This document shows, piece after piece, positions 1 through 7,390 of a stretch of DNA of 20,294 nucleotides (positions are counted from its first letter, which is position 1; each line of letters begins with the position of its first letter). Under the pieces are notes generated by a model. That model was not told the origin of the DNA, did no database searches, and saw only the letters and a list, made by a program, of their open reading frames with translations. This stretch comes from Ktedonobacteraceae bacterium (GTDB taxonomy: Bacteria; Chloroflexota; Ktedonobacteria; Ktedonobacterales; Ktedonobacteraceae). The stretch spans positions 1-20,294 of the forward strand of contig JADBKA010000080.1 in assembly GCA_014896635.1 (NCBI GenBank), given 5' to 3'. The position numbers and the translations under genes are program-made.

Positions 1-95
1 CCGGGCCGGATATCCCGACTCCTGGTTGCTGGCAGTTGCAGCTCAAAAGTGGATCGGTGAGCGGTACAGTCACTTTCTGGGTTGTCGATAACTAA
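1..95 (+). CDS. C-terminal end of an unidentified protein (partial)
   Basis: An open frame enters from the left edge (first full codon at base 3) and stops at TAA 93-95. The last residues include PTPGCWQLQL and GTVTFWVVDN. A Gly-Cys-Trp followed by short alternating beta-strand residues looks like the last strands of an extracellular beta-sandwich domain, as often seen at the ends of secreted proteins or lipoproteins (inference). The stop overlaps the TAG stop of the convergent kinase gene: both are read from the four bases CTAA at 92-95. With only about 30 residues visible, no family can be assigned. Confidence 0.55.
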   Translation, partial: GPDIPTPGCWQLQLKSGSVSGTVTFWVVDN

Positions 96-1519
96 AAAGC
101 CTGTTCCTTTTGCTCCTGGAGCTTGCGCAGCACATTCGTCTTATTATCCAGTACCGACTGGAACGTGGGGTCCAGTTCGAGTGCGCGGTCAAAATCCGCG
201 ATGGCCTGCGCGAATTGCTGAAGCTGGCTGTGGGCAAGACCGCGTGCATTGTAGGCAATGATGTTCGTGGGATCGAGCGCAAGCGCACGGTCATAATCGG
301 CGAGCGCGCGCTGGTGGTCTCCCAGGTGCGCATGGACGTAGCCACGATTCGTGTAGGCTTTAGCGTAAGCGGGATCGAGCGCGATGGCGCGGTCATAATC
401 GGCGAGCGCACGCTGATACTCTTTCAGTTCTTCGTAGGCGTTGCCACGATTATAGTAAGCGGTAGCATAGTCTGGCAGGAGTGTGAGAACGCGGTCAAAA
501 TCGCTGATCGCCCTGATGCAGATGCCGAGTGCGCAATAGGCATTGGCGCGGTTCATATACGCCTGGGCGTAATTCGGCTCAAGCGCGATGGCGCGGTCAT
601 AATCGGCGATAGCCTGCTGGTAGTTGTGCAGGAGCGAGTAGGCGTAGCCGCGATTATTGTAGAAGAAAGATACACCGGGAGCGAGCGCGATGGCGCGGCT
701 ATAATCGGCGATGGCCTGCTGGTAGTTATGCAGATTGCGATAGGTGAGGCCGCGATTATGATAGGCCAGCGCATCGTCTGGTGCGAGGGCAATCGCACGG
801 CTGTAGGCGGTGATCGCTTCGGCATAGAGCTGCGCATCGTAGAGGCTATCGCCTTCTTTCAAATAGTTCTCCTTTGTTCGCGTGGGAAGCATGGTTGCCT
901 GCGCCTGTAGCGGCGTTTGTACCTGTATCTGTGGCTGAGCCTGAACCTGTCCCTGAGATGCTGCCAGGAGCTTGTATTGCTCCTCCAGAGCGATTGCAAA
1001 TGCCTGTACGCTCTCGAAGCGCTCTTCGGGCTTTTTAGCGAGCGCCCTCATTACGATTTGCTCGATAGCCGGCGGGCAGAAAGGTTGTAGTGACGGTGGC
1101 GTCACATGCATATGCTGGCTCGGCAGTTCATAGAGCGTGCCGTTGAAGGGGCAGGAGCCACTCAACCATTCGTAGACAACAATGCCGAGCGCATATTGAT
1201 CGCTGGCGCGGCCCGGCCTGCCGAGGAACTGTTCGGGCGCCATGTACTGAGGCGTGCCTGTTGAGTCCTGGGCGAACTGCCTGCCGTACTGCATGCTCTG
1301 TGTGACAATGGCGATGCCGAAGTCGCTCAACAGTACATTTTCTTGCTCATCTATCAGCATATTCTCTGGCTTGACATCTCTATGGACAAGATTCTCTTCA
1401 TGCGCATATTGTAGAGCTGCCGCGATCTGTTTCACATATGGCACAATGTTGGCGAGTGGCACTCGTATGCCTCTGGGATGGCGCCGGCGCAACGTGCCTT
1501 TCGTGGCATAGTTCATCAC
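92..1519 (-). CDS. Serine/threonine protein kinase with TPR repeats, N-lobe truncated
   Basis: The 475-residue frame encodes a Hanks-type kinase C-lobe followed by a TPR array. The catalytic loop HRDVKPEN is at residues 46-53, DFG at 66-68 and APE at 94-96. A Gln/Pro-rich linker (about 181-215) leads to seven full 34-residue TPR units (about 219-455) with the usual N-x-G-x-A-Y pattern. No membrane segment is visible, so the protein would be cytosolic. Kinase-like sequence continues in frame upstream of the first start (GTG 1519 or ATG 1516), through an HPNIVSVLDFG segment back to FKILHTQL at about 1660, where an in-frame TAA lies a little further out. The Gly-rich loop and the start of the N-lobe are absent, replaced by DUF4331 sequence in another frame. 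The available starts have no clear ribosome site. As written, the kinase is probably inactive, though the TPR part could still fold. Stops overlap with the convergent gene to the left. Confidence 0.8.
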   Translation of the reverse strand: MMNYATKGTLRRRHPRGIRVPLANIVPYVKQIAAALQYAHEENLVHRDVKPENMLIDEQENVLLSDFGIAIVTQSMQYGRQFAQDSTGTPQYMAPEQFLGRPGRASDQYALGIVVYEWLSGSCPFNGTLYELPSQHMHVTPPSLQPFCPPAIEQIVMRALAKKPEERFESVQAFAIALEEQYKLLAASQGQVQAQPQIQVQTPLQAQATMLPTRTKENYLKEGDSLYDAQLYAEAITAYSRAIALAPDDALAYHNRGLTYRNLHNYQQAIADYSRAIALAPGVSFFYNNRGYAYSLLHNYQQAIADYDRAIALEPNYAQAYMNRANAYCALGICIRAISDFDRVLTLLPDYATAYYNRGNAYEELKEYQRALADYDRAIALDPAYAKAYTNRGYVHAHLGDHQRALADYDRALALDPTNIIAYNARGLAHSQLQQFAQAIADFDRALELDPTFQSVLDNKTNVLRKLQEQKEQAF

Positions 1520-2058
1520 GATGAACGGTGTGTTCGTTGCGCGCTCCAGGCCGAAATCGAGGACGGAGACGATATTGGGATGCCGCAGCCGGAAAATGCG
1601 CGCTTCATTGATGAAATCGTAAAACTCGTTGCGATCAAGCTGTGTATGCAGTATTTTAAAGGAGGGCTTTTCAGATCTTTTCCGAGTACGCTCGCCTGGC
1701 CACGCGCGTTAACTTTTGTGACAGTATAGAACTGGCGCCGGTTCCAGTTAGGACTATCCAGTGAAGTGATCGGACCACTATTATAGAGAAAACTGTTGGG
1801 ATTGCGCACCTGCGTGTTGAAGAGGAACTGATAGGTAATATCGGGTACAGCGTCGCCATTGTTATCAATGTGAATCTCATAGAGCACATCATCACCGAAC
1901 TCGTAGAAGTTCGGTCCGCCCGCCGGCTCTTCGAGGGGAATATAGTTCGCAATCAGCGTCACAGTGTCAGGCCGGTCAGGACTCACAAATGCGTAGACGT
2001 CAGTGTTATCAGCAACCGGATCTTTTGCAATTTCAGGCGCTTCACGATGAGAAGACAT
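1516..2058 (-). pseudogene. DUF4331 family protein, 5' part only
   Basis: ATG at 2058 is preceded by AAAGGTGGAG (2062-2071), and the product begins MSSHREAPEIAKDPVADNTD, the characteristic start of DUF4331 proteins, whose function is unknown. Family-like sequence (DVYAFVSPDRPDTVTL, a YEFGDD segment, NWNRRQFYTVTKV) runs to about residue 132, GKDLKSPP, near base 1660. After that the frame reads through kinase-coding DNA in the wrong register and ends at TGA 1516-1518, so the last 45 or so residues are nonsense. Intact family members are, from memory, several hundred residues long, so most of the domain is missing. A longer GTG start at 2067 is possible, but the ribosome site favours 2058. It lies 32 bases downstream of the Tat-signal gene and is probably co-transcribed with it. 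Confidence 0.75.
1649..1665. other. Junction between DUF4331 and kinase coding sequences
   Basis: On the minus strand, DUF4331 codons run to about base 1660 (ending Ser-Pro-Pro) and kinase codons begin at about base 1660-1655 (Phe-Lys-Ile-Leu, matching the VAIK-strand region of a kinase N-lobe), in a different frame. Two unrelated genes, each missing opposite ends, are therefore joined within about 10 bases. No insertion-sequence end or target duplication is visible. A deletion or an assembly join would look the same. Confidence 0.7.
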
Positions 2059-2090
2059 ATACTCCACCTTTCAAAAAACTATATGTGCAT

Positions 2091-2387
2091 TTAGCGTGCA
2101 GCATTCAGAAGGCGCTTGACAAACTCAGTATCGCGGTAAACGATCTCGCGCGAACCGGCCAGCAGGCCAATCTCGCCCGTCTCGACGTTGCGCACATAGA
2201 CGATCAGCAAGCCAGAGAGTTCTGCCGGAGTCAACTGCACTGACTGTGCGGCCACACCGCTGCCGGCAGAATCCGCCGCCACCGGGCCTGTAGCGCAGGC
2301 AGCAGTTGCTAGTGCTGGCACTGTCGCCAGGAGGACTGTACTTAATGATGTCTGCTTGATAAAACCACGCCGTGTCTGCTTTTCCAT
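2091..2387 (-). CDS. Small Tat-signal protein, hypothetical
   Basis: The start is ATG 2387, preceded by AAAAGGAG (2393-2400); a longer in-frame start at 2411 lacks such a site. The 98-residue product opens MEKQTRRGFIKQTSLSTVLL, a twin-arginine signal (RRGFIKQ) followed by a hydrophobic stretch and an Ala-rich region containing a single Cys. The mature part is only about 60 residues, with the segments LTPAELSGLLIVYVRNVETG and EIVYRDTEFVKRLLNAAR. It would be exported folded or lipid-anchored (inference). No function is recognised. It is the first gene of a short minus-strand operon with the truncated DUF4331 gene 32 bases downstream, which suggests the two once worked together. Confidence 0.75.
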   Translation of the reverse strand: MEKQTRRGFIKQTSLSTVLLATVPALATAACATGPVAADSAGSGVAAQSVQLTPAELSGLLIVYVRNVETGEIGLLAGSREIVYRDTEFVKRLLNAAR

Positions 2388-2469
2388 TTTTTCTCCTTTT
2401 CTTGAGAGCAAGTATGAGAAGGGAATGGACGTTAGCTCGCTCTCCCCTTTTCTGAGAGAGAGTACGACG

Positions 2470-2499
2470 GTTATACTGATCTGGATTACTGTTTCACAA
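2470..2499 (-). promoter_or_regulatory. Candidate promoter for the Tat-signal/DUF4331 operon
   Basis: On the minus strand, TTGTGA (2494-2499) and TATAAC (2470-2475) are separated by 18 bases, about 80 bases upstream of the start at 2387. The -10 matches 5 of 6 consensus positions and the -35 matches 4 of 6. Confidence 0.35.
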
Positions 2500-2597
2500 A
2501 ATTTGCGTGAGAGATCTTTGCCGGTAGAGGCGCCCCCAGAGGTGTGAAGGTAACGAAAGCAGGGGAGGTCCAGGAGGGATGCGCCCTCCTGGCGGGG

Positions 2598-2728
2598 GCA
2601 GGGGGATGTCCCCCGAAAAACCTCTTTTCCCCTCTTTTTCTCCTTTTGGAGAGGAGAGATACCCCCTTAAGTTCACGCGCATGGGGGTATCCCCCGAAAA
2701 CCCCTTTTCCCCTCTTTTTCTTCATTGT
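2598..2728. repeat. Dispersed GC-rich palindromic repeat, copy 1
   Basis: A palindrome GGGGGA-TG-TCCCCC (2601-2614) is followed by GAAAA and a C/T-rich tract. A second unit, GGGGG-TAT-CCCCC then GAAAA with the same C/T tract, lies at 2683-2721, so the element contains an internal direct repeat. GATACCCCC (2658-2666) and GGGGGTATC (2683-2691) form a perfect inverted repeat around the loop TTAAGTTCACGCGCAT. Related copies occur at about 12630-12690 and 13008-13112. Short open frames here on both strands are explained by the repeat and are not called as genes. The element fills most of the 430-base gap between 2388 and 2817. Confidence 0.7.
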
Positions 2729-2817
2729 GGAGGGAAGAGAAAAAGTAATCCAGGCGACTCATCCCGGCGTAGTCCATAATAGTCCATAGACGAAGAGCCG
2801 ACCCTGAGGAGAGATGC

Positions 2818-3624
2818 ATGGACTGTCAACATTTTGAAGAACTGGCCGGAGCCTATGCCTTGGGCGCCTTGAGTGAGCAAGAACGCCGTGCGGCAGAGGC
2901 CCACCTGGCAACTTGCGCCCGCTGCCGGCACATTCTACAAGAATTACAAGAAGTAACGGATATGCTGCCACTGGCAGTGCCGCCAGTTGAACCCTCGCCG
3001 CAGTTGAAAACGCGCCTCATGGCCGCCGTGCGAGCCGATGCCCGCCAGCATGTAAAGCAGCGTATCGAGCAGAGTACGCAGAAACTGCCCTGGTGGCGCT
3101 ACTGGCAAACGCGACTGGCGCTGGCTTTTGTGCTCCTGCTACTCATCATAGCGACCGGCCTGGCCGCCTGGAATATAACGCTCCAGCAGCAGTTGAGCGC
3201 GCTCTCTACCGGCCAGGCTATTGCCTATAGCGTACATGGCACGTCTCAGGTGCCTGGAGCCAGTGCAGCCAGCGGAGAAGCAATCTACCTGCCACAATAT
3301 CACCTCACCATACTTACTGTGCGTGGCCTGCCGCCGCTACAGGGGACCGAAGTTTACCAGGGCTGGCTGATCAGCAACAATCAGCCGACCAGTATCGGCC
3401 TGCTGACGATGCGGGATGGCACAGCCGTGCTTGACTTTGCAGGTGATGTGCGCGGCCACGACGCCATTGCGATCAGCCGCGAGCCGGGTCCACAGGCCAG
3501 CGCAGCAGCGCCGCGCGGGCCAGTTGTCGCCATCGGCTCATTACAGAACAAACAGGCACGGATCATTGCTGGCGAAGAGCTGTCTGTAATGGTAGAGTAC
3601 AGGATGAGAAGGGCAGGCTCGTAA
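2818..3624 (+). CDS. Anti-sigma factor, RskA family with zinc-finger domain
   Basis: This 268-residue protein begins with a zf-HC2 type anti-sigma domain: Cys3, His29, Cys33 and Cys36 (HLATCARC) form the zinc-binding pattern. A single membrane helix lies at about 99-118 (RLALAFVLLLLIIATGLAAW). The outer part (about 125-268) resembles the RskA C-terminal domain, with YQGWLISNNQPTSIG and a late REPGP motif. The N-terminal domain would hold the ECF sigma factor inactive at the membrane until the outer domain is cleaved in response to a signal. ATG 2818 follows GAGGAGAG (2806-2813). The stop TAA overlaps the ATG of the sigma gene by one base, so the two are translationally coupled. The anti-sigma gene precedes the sigma gene, the reverse of the commonest order. 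Confidence 0.88.
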   Translation: MDCQHFEELAGAYALGALSEQERRAAEAHLATCARCRHILQELQEVTDMLPLAVPPVEPSPQLKTRLMAAVRADARQHVKQRIEQSTQKLPWWRYWQTRLALAFVLLLLIIATGLAAWNITLQQQLSALSTGQAIAYSVHGTSQVPGASAASGEAIYLPQYHLTILTVRGLPPLQGTEVYQGWLISNNQPTSIGLLTMRDGTAVLDFAGDVRGHDAIAISREPGPQASAAAPRGPVVAIGSLQNKQARIIAGEELSVMVEYRMRRAGS

Positions 3625-4262
3625 TGCATATCTTTAAAAGAGAGCGCCTCAAGATGCAGCGGGAAAGCGCGGCGGCCAGCGGCAGCACTGATATCAGCGA
3701 TGAAGCACTCATCGAAGCGATTGCCGATAAAGCGGTCTGGGCTATGGAAATGCTCTATGAGCGCTACCATCGTATGCTCTATGCCTTTGTTTATCATATC
3801 GTGGCCGATCACCAGGTGGCCGAAGATCTTTTGCAGGAAGCCCTCTTCTCAGTCTGGCAGCGCGCAGCATCGTACTCTGCCCTGAACGGCTCGGTGCGGA
3901 GCTGGCTCATCTCCATCGTCCACCACCGCGCCATTGACCACCTGCGCCGATTGCAGCGCCGCGCTACTCTCAGTCAGGTGCCGCTGGAGCAAATCGCGTC
4001 GATAGAAGGTCTTGCCTCTTCCGATGTATGGGATGCGGCCTGGCAATCGGTCAAACGCGACCTGATACGCGAAGCCCTGGCGAATCTGCCACCGGAGCAG
4101 CGCATGGTGATCGAACTGGCCTACTTCCAGGGCTGGACCCACAGCGAGATTGCAGAAGGCTGCCGCCTGCCTCTTGGCACCGTCAAGGCACGCATGCGCC
4201 TGGGCTTGCTCCATCTCAAGCGCCTTCTAGAAAAGAAAGATCTGCGCGAATCCGGTCAATGA
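3624..4262 (+). CDS. RNA polymerase sigma factor, ECF (sigma-70) family
   Basis: The 212-residue protein has sigma region 2 at about 44-110 (LYERYHRMLYAFVYHIV, then VAEDLLQEALFSVWQRA, which binds core polymerase and the -10 element). Region 4 is at about 150-203 (LPPEQRMVIELAYFQGWTHS, then EIAEGCRLPLGTVKARMRLG, the helix-turn-helix for the -35 element). Regions 1.1 and 3 are absent, as expected for an ECF factor. The start at 3624 overlaps the anti-sigma stop by one base; an internal ATG at 3654 is an alternative. It is the partner of the RskA-like protein just upstream. Its target promoters cannot be read from this window. Confidence 0.9.
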   Translation: MHIFKRERLKMQRESAAASGSTDISDEALIEAIADKAVWAMEMLYERYHRMLYAFVYHIVADHQVAEDLLQEALFSVWQRAASYSALNGSVRSWLISIVHHRAIDHLRRLQRRATLSQVPLEQIASIEGLASSDVWDAAWQSVKRDLIREALANLPPEQRMVIELAYFQGWTHSEIAEGCRLPLGTVKARMRLGLLHLKRLLEKKDLRESGQ

Positions 4263-4332
4263 TCATGACCCTTTTCTACTACCAGCCCTGGCAGAGATTC
4301 TGACCCACTCATCGAGAAACTTCATGACCTGG

Positions 4333-4355
4333 ATTGATAATCAATGAACGTTCAT
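4333..4355. repeat. Two abutting palindromes downstream of the sigma gene
   Basis: ATTGAT-A-ATCAAT (4333-4345) is directly followed, with a two-base overlap, by the 12-base palindrome ATGAACGTTCAT (4344-4355). There is no T-run after them, so a terminator is not obvious. They could be a protein-binding site. They lie in the 291-base gap between the sigma gene and the next promoter. Confidence 0.4.
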
Positions 4356-4468
4356 CGAATAGTAAAGAGGAAGTGTATTATCTGAAGAAAACAGGAAAAA
4401 GATAGCAAAAACGGGATGGATTCTGGCATTGTACAGGTGCCTGGCAGGCAATCGAGCAATGGGCAGGC

Positions 4469-4497
4469 TTGACAGGCAGCTTCATCTGGTGTACTAT
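4469..4497 (+). promoter_or_regulatory. Sigma-A type promoter of the 4554 gene
   Basis: A perfect TTGACA (4469-4474) is 17 bases from TACTAT (4492-4497). Transcription would start near 4504, about 50-60 bases before the start codon. Confidence 0.6.
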
Positions 4498-4514
4498 TGA
4501 GATATATCAATATT

Positions 4515-4528
4515 AGAACGAATGTTCC
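4515..4528. promoter_or_regulatory. LexA/DinR-like operator (GAAC-N4-GTTC)
   Basis: GAAC (4516-4519) and GTTC (4524-4527) surround GAAT, matching the GAAC-N4-GTTC core of the SOS box of Gram-positive bacteria. It sits about 12 bases after the predicted transcription start, where a repressor would block transcription. It is a single site in one sequence, so chance is possible. Confidence 0.35.
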
Positions 4529-4553
4529 GATTGTTGCGTAAAAAAAAGGAAAG

Positions 4554-5450
4554 GTGGTAAGCAATGTGGAGCATCACACGCCTCAGAGACAGAGATCTGG
4601 TCATTTGCCTGCTGCCAGGCAGGCGCAGGTAAGCAATGACTTTTTTGACCCGGAGTATGACGACATCTGGCCTACACGTATGCCGAGCAGTGTTCGTCGT
4701 TATCGCAGTGATGTCACAACGGAGAGCGGGCGCATAACGGCAGATGTGCAGGCTGGGGTAGAGAGTGATTACCCAGTGACCCGTCCAGGACGGAGAAGTT
4801 CTATTCCCGCGCGCAGTACCGCATCCCAGGCTTTGTTGCGCAGTAATGTGACGCAGGCGCAGATGCGGCAGACGCAGCAGACGCGCAGTAGTATCACACG
4901 CTCACGCCTGCCGGCGGTGACGAGTAGCCGGCAGCAGGAGACTTCAATCGACGAAGTTACCACGCGCAGAAGTGGCGGACTGGCGGCAAGAAGTCAGCGC
5001 GAGCGGACACGTTTCCACTGGCTGTTTTACGTCGGGCTGGCAATGCTGGTAACAACGCTGGGGTGGATCGGCATGAGCATGCTGAGTAACTGGTGGCAGG
5101 TCACACAGGACGATTGGCATTATGGACGCCCTCGCACGGTACATGTCAACGCAGTGGTGGGTCACAACAATGACTCCACAACTGTACCCAGTCATTTCAT
5201 CTCTTTGAATTATAATCATCGTGTGCAGGTCATCGAGTTCCCGGCGGGCGACCCAAGCAAATCCAGAATTTACCTGGGACCAGATCTCGGTCCTGGGCAG
5301 GACCTGGCAGTCCCCAGGCTTGAGTTTCGAGATGTCAATAACGACCACAAGCCCGATATGATCATCAGCGTGCATGACAGCATGTTTGTCTTCATTAACG
5401 AAAACGGCGGATTCCGTCCGCTACGCCCCGGAGAGAATATCCATCTCTGA
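4554..5450 (+). CDS. Single-pass membrane protein with Ca-loop outer domain, hypothetical
   Basis: The 298-residue product has a long polar, Arg/Ser/Gln-rich N-terminal part (about 1-152) that looks disordered. A membrane helix follows at about 155-177 (LFYVGLAMLVTTLGWIGMSM), then a folded outer domain (about 181-298). The outer domain has the segments DDWHYGRPRTVHVNAVVGHN and RVQVIEFPAGD, and a loop Asp260-Val-Asn-Asn-Asp-His-Lys-Pro-Asp268 of the DxNxDxxxD type that binds calcium in FG-GAP/VCBS-like or dockerin-like folds. The orientation with the N-terminus inside is inferred from the basic residues before the helix. The start is uncertain: GTG 4554 or GTG 4566, and the AAAGGTGG at 4551-4557 fits 4566 better. 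No function is recognised. It has its own promoter, and a perfect hairpin terminator follows. Confidence 0.7.
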   Translation: MVSNVEHHTPQRQRSGHLPAARQAQVSNDFFDPEYDDIWPTRMPSSVRRYRSDVTTESGRITADVQAGVESDYPVTRPGRRSSIPARSTASQALLRSNVTQAQMRQTQQTRSSITRSRLPAVTSSRQQETSIDEVTTRRSGGLAARSQRERTRFHWLFYVGLAMLVTTLGWIGMSMLSNWWQVTQDDWHYGRPRTVHVNAVVGHNNDSTTVPSHFISLNYNHRVQVIEFPAGDPSKSRIYLGPDLGPGQDLAVPRLEFRDVNNDHKPDMIISVHDSMFVFINENGGFRPLRPGENIHL

Positions 5451-5482
5451 GCTATCTATCTTTTTGCTCCTGGTCATCATCC

Positions 5483-5524
5483 TGTGCGAATCTTCTAACA
5501 AAGAGAAAGATTCGCACACTTTTA
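5483..5524 (+). terminator. Rho-independent terminator
   Basis: A perfect 12-base stem, TGTGCGAATCTT (5483-5494) with AAGATTCGCACA (5507-5518), has a 12-base loop and is followed by CTTTTATT. It ends the 4554 gene. The T-rich tail is only on the + strand. Confidence 0.8.
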
Positions 5525-5532
5525 TTCTCTGT

Positions 5533-5814
5533 TCAATCAACGTTCTGCGACGATTCCTGGCTAAGAGCTGGAGCGGGTATAGCCTGTGTGGTGGAAATGG
5601 GAGCAGGATGCGCAGTGCGCACCTGTTGCTTTTTAACAGCGAAACCTGCCGGATTCTGAGCGGGAGAAATCATCCGCTCCTCGTGTTCAACGCTATTCTT
5701 CATGCCTGAGCGCAGAGCCAGGACCAGGAACGTGACCATCCAGGCAAAAAGCAAGGCGAAAAGGAGCCAGGCCAGTAGCAGCGCGGTCGGTGTTAACATA
5801 ACGGGGACATCCAC
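5533..5814 (-). CDS. Small membrane protein, hypothetical
   Basis: The product is about 93 residues, starting at GTG 5814, which follows GAGAGG (5823-5828) at 8 bases. A TTG at 5832 would extend the frame but overlaps that ribosome site. One long hydrophobic helix (LLLAWLLFALLFAWMVTFLV) is followed by a basic residue and a polar tail rich in Pro, Gln and Ala (about residues 40-93) that is probably cytoplasmic or disordered. No known family is recognised. It is convergent with the 4554 gene and stands alone on this strand. Confidence 0.55.
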   Translation of the reverse strand: MDVPVMLTPTALLLAWLLFALLFAWMVTFLVLALRSGMKNSVEHEERMISPAQNPAGFAVKKQQVRTAHPAPISTTQAIPAPALSQESSQNVD

Positions 5815-5904
5815 TGATATAACCTCTCTCAACTATCTCATCTCTCCAGGAGAGCAACTATTCTCAATTTTCCACAGATAAAAGAGACAGACAAAAGCAT
5901 AAGA

Positions 5905-5933
5905 TTGATAGTTATAAATACTGACTGTGTGAA
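5905..5933 (-). promoter_or_regulatory. Candidate promoter of the small membrane protein
   Basis: On the minus strand, TTCACA (5928-5933) and TATCAA (5905-5910) are separated by 17 bases, with matches of 5/6 and 4/6. The 5' leader would be about 80 bases. The remainder of the 5815-6145 gap, between divergent genes, shows only A/T-rich sequence and a short 6-base hairpin at 6015-6030. Confidence 0.3.
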
Positions 5934-6145
5934 ATTTCGTGGCCGGTTGTACTCCTGAGTAGGAGTTATCTCTCAGCCAGCAGCGTGCCTTCAACCAGAA
6001 AAAACGAAAAAAAGGTGAAAAAAGTTTCACTTCCACGAGCTATTTTTCCTCTGTTTTGAGAACTCGATTGTGCAATGGGATTGTGCTTTGCCGGAAAACC
6101 TGTCACAATAGGGAGAGAGATTAGCAGGAGTGAAGGCAGAAAAGC

Positions 6146-7378
6146 ATGGAGCGGATAGACTGGCAGCGTACGCGCGACATCTTGATCAGCATTATCTGTA
6201 TCGGCATAATCCTCTGGGCCGTTGGTAATATTCTGGGACAATTTGTCGAGACCATTATCATTCTGCTTTTATCGATGGCCGTAGCCTTTCTTATGACGCC
6301 GCTGGCGAATCTGCTGGAGAGAGTGGGTTTGCCGCGTGTGCTTGCTACACTGGTTTCCTATGTCTTCGTCCTGGGTCTGATTGGGGGATTCGGCTACAGC
6401 CTGATTTTTTCGCTTGTCCAGCAGGCCATTACGTTCTCAGCGGCGATTACCAGCATCGCGGCCTCGCTACCGGATAACCTGCGCTCTTTGATTCTCTTTC
6501 TGGAGAAGCAGGGCGGTATCCCGGCTGAGAACATTCAGGCAGTGATTAACCAGATTCAAGGGCAGGCAACCGACTTTGCGAAGACGCTGGCAAGCAATGC
6601 GGTGAACTTTGTGTTTATTCTGACCAATGCCTTTCTCGATATCCTGCTGGTGATCGTGCTCAGTTTCTACCTGACGCTTGATGGGAAGCGCATTCGTGAG
6701 AGCCTGATCAGTCTTGTTCCACACCGTTCTCTCTCCAATGCGCTTCTGTTTGAGGAGGCGCTGAACCGTGTTGTTGGCAACTACATTCGTGGACAATTGA
6801 TCCTGGCTGTGATCATAGGGATTGCGACCGGCATTGTCTGTATGATAACCGGCCTGGGCGACTATGCATTGATTTGCGGGCTGCTGGCATTTCTCTTTGA
6901 GACGATCCCGATGGTTGGCCCGGGGCTGGCCTCGATCACACCTATCCTGCTCTCGCTGCTGCTGCCCGGCCCGGTTTTTGCGCGCACAACCGAGGTGGTG
7001 ATCGCGTTTGTGATCATCCAGGTAATTGAAAGCAACATCCTGGGACCGCGTATTGTCGGGCATGCAGTGGGACTGCACCCGGTCGCGGCGATTCTAACGT
7101 TGCTGGTAGGTGCCAGGTTATTTGGTGTCTTTGGCGCTCTGCTCGCCACGCCCATTGTAGCAGCAATCTGGGTAGTGATCGCCAGTGTTTACCGCTCTGC
7201 GCGCGGCGAGACTGCTGACCAGATACTGGCGAAGAAGCGCGCGCCCTGGCAGATACGCCGTCCTTTCATCCAGGCGGCACAGGAGAAAAAGCCACCCGCG
7301 TCTGGGCCGGGGCTTGATTCAGGCTCTGGTCCAGAGCAGGATCATGTGCGTAGTAGGCAGAGACAGAAAGAGAACTGA
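6146..7378 (+). CDS. AI-2E family transporter
   Basis: This 410-residue integral membrane protein has about eight hydrophobic segments and the layout of the AI-2E/PerM/TqsA family. Two N-terminal helices (IISIICIGIILWAVG-like and IIILLLSMAVAFLMTPLANL) are followed by a third near 70-90. A long amphipathic loop (about 95-150) comes next, and a C-terminal helical block has the family-typical GLLAFLFETIPMVGPGLAS and NILGPRIVGHAVGLHPVAAI. Members export small molecules such as autoinducer-2 or act in Na+/H+ exchange, so the substrate here is unknown. The last 60 residues are polar and charged, an added cytoplasmic tail. The start has a GCAGGAG site upstream. It converges with the TrkA gene, with only 12 bases between stops. 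Confidence 0.88.
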   Translation: MERIDWQRTRDILISIICIGIILWAVGNILGQFVETIIILLLSMAVAFLMTPLANLLERVGLPRVLATLVSYVFVLGLIGGFGYSLIFSLVQQAITFSAAITSIAASLPDNLRSLILFLEKQGGIPAENIQAVINQIQGQATDFAKTLASNAVNFVFILTNAFLDILLVIVLSFYLTLDGKRIRESLISLVPHRSLSNALLFEEALNRVVGNYIRGQLILAVIIGIATGIVCMITGLGDYALICGLLAFLFETIPMVGPGLASITPILLSLLLPGPVFARTTEVVIAFVIIQVIESNILGPRIVGHAVGLHPVAAILTLLVGARLFGVFGALLATPIVAAIWVVIASVYRSARGETADQILAKKRAPWQIRRPFIQAAQEKKPPASGPGLDSGSGPEQDHVRSRQRQKEN

Positions 7379-7390
7379 TGAGATTTGATA

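Noticed and set aside
240..860. Regular near-identical repeats such as GGCGCGGTCATAATCGGCGA, CRISPR-like at first sight
   Set aside because: The spacing is a multiple of 102 bases, matching 34-residue TPR units in an open frame; there are no true spacers.
110..910. Long + strand open frame (266 codons)
   Set aside because: It is the antisense image of the TPR repeats; its own repeats follow the 102-base TPR period and it resembles no family.
2486..2789. Several overlapping short frames on both strands
   Set aside because: They fall inside the palindromic repeat and owe their openness to its composition.
6015..6030. GTGAAA-AAAG-TTTCAC hairpin with T-rich minus-strand flank
   Set aside because: The stem is only six bases and A/T-rich, and there is no minus-strand gene upstream for it to terminate.
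6467..7078. 203-codon minus-strand open frame
   Set aside because: It is antisense to the AI-2E transporter; its Gln/His/Arg-rich composition is typical of a membrane-protein shadow.
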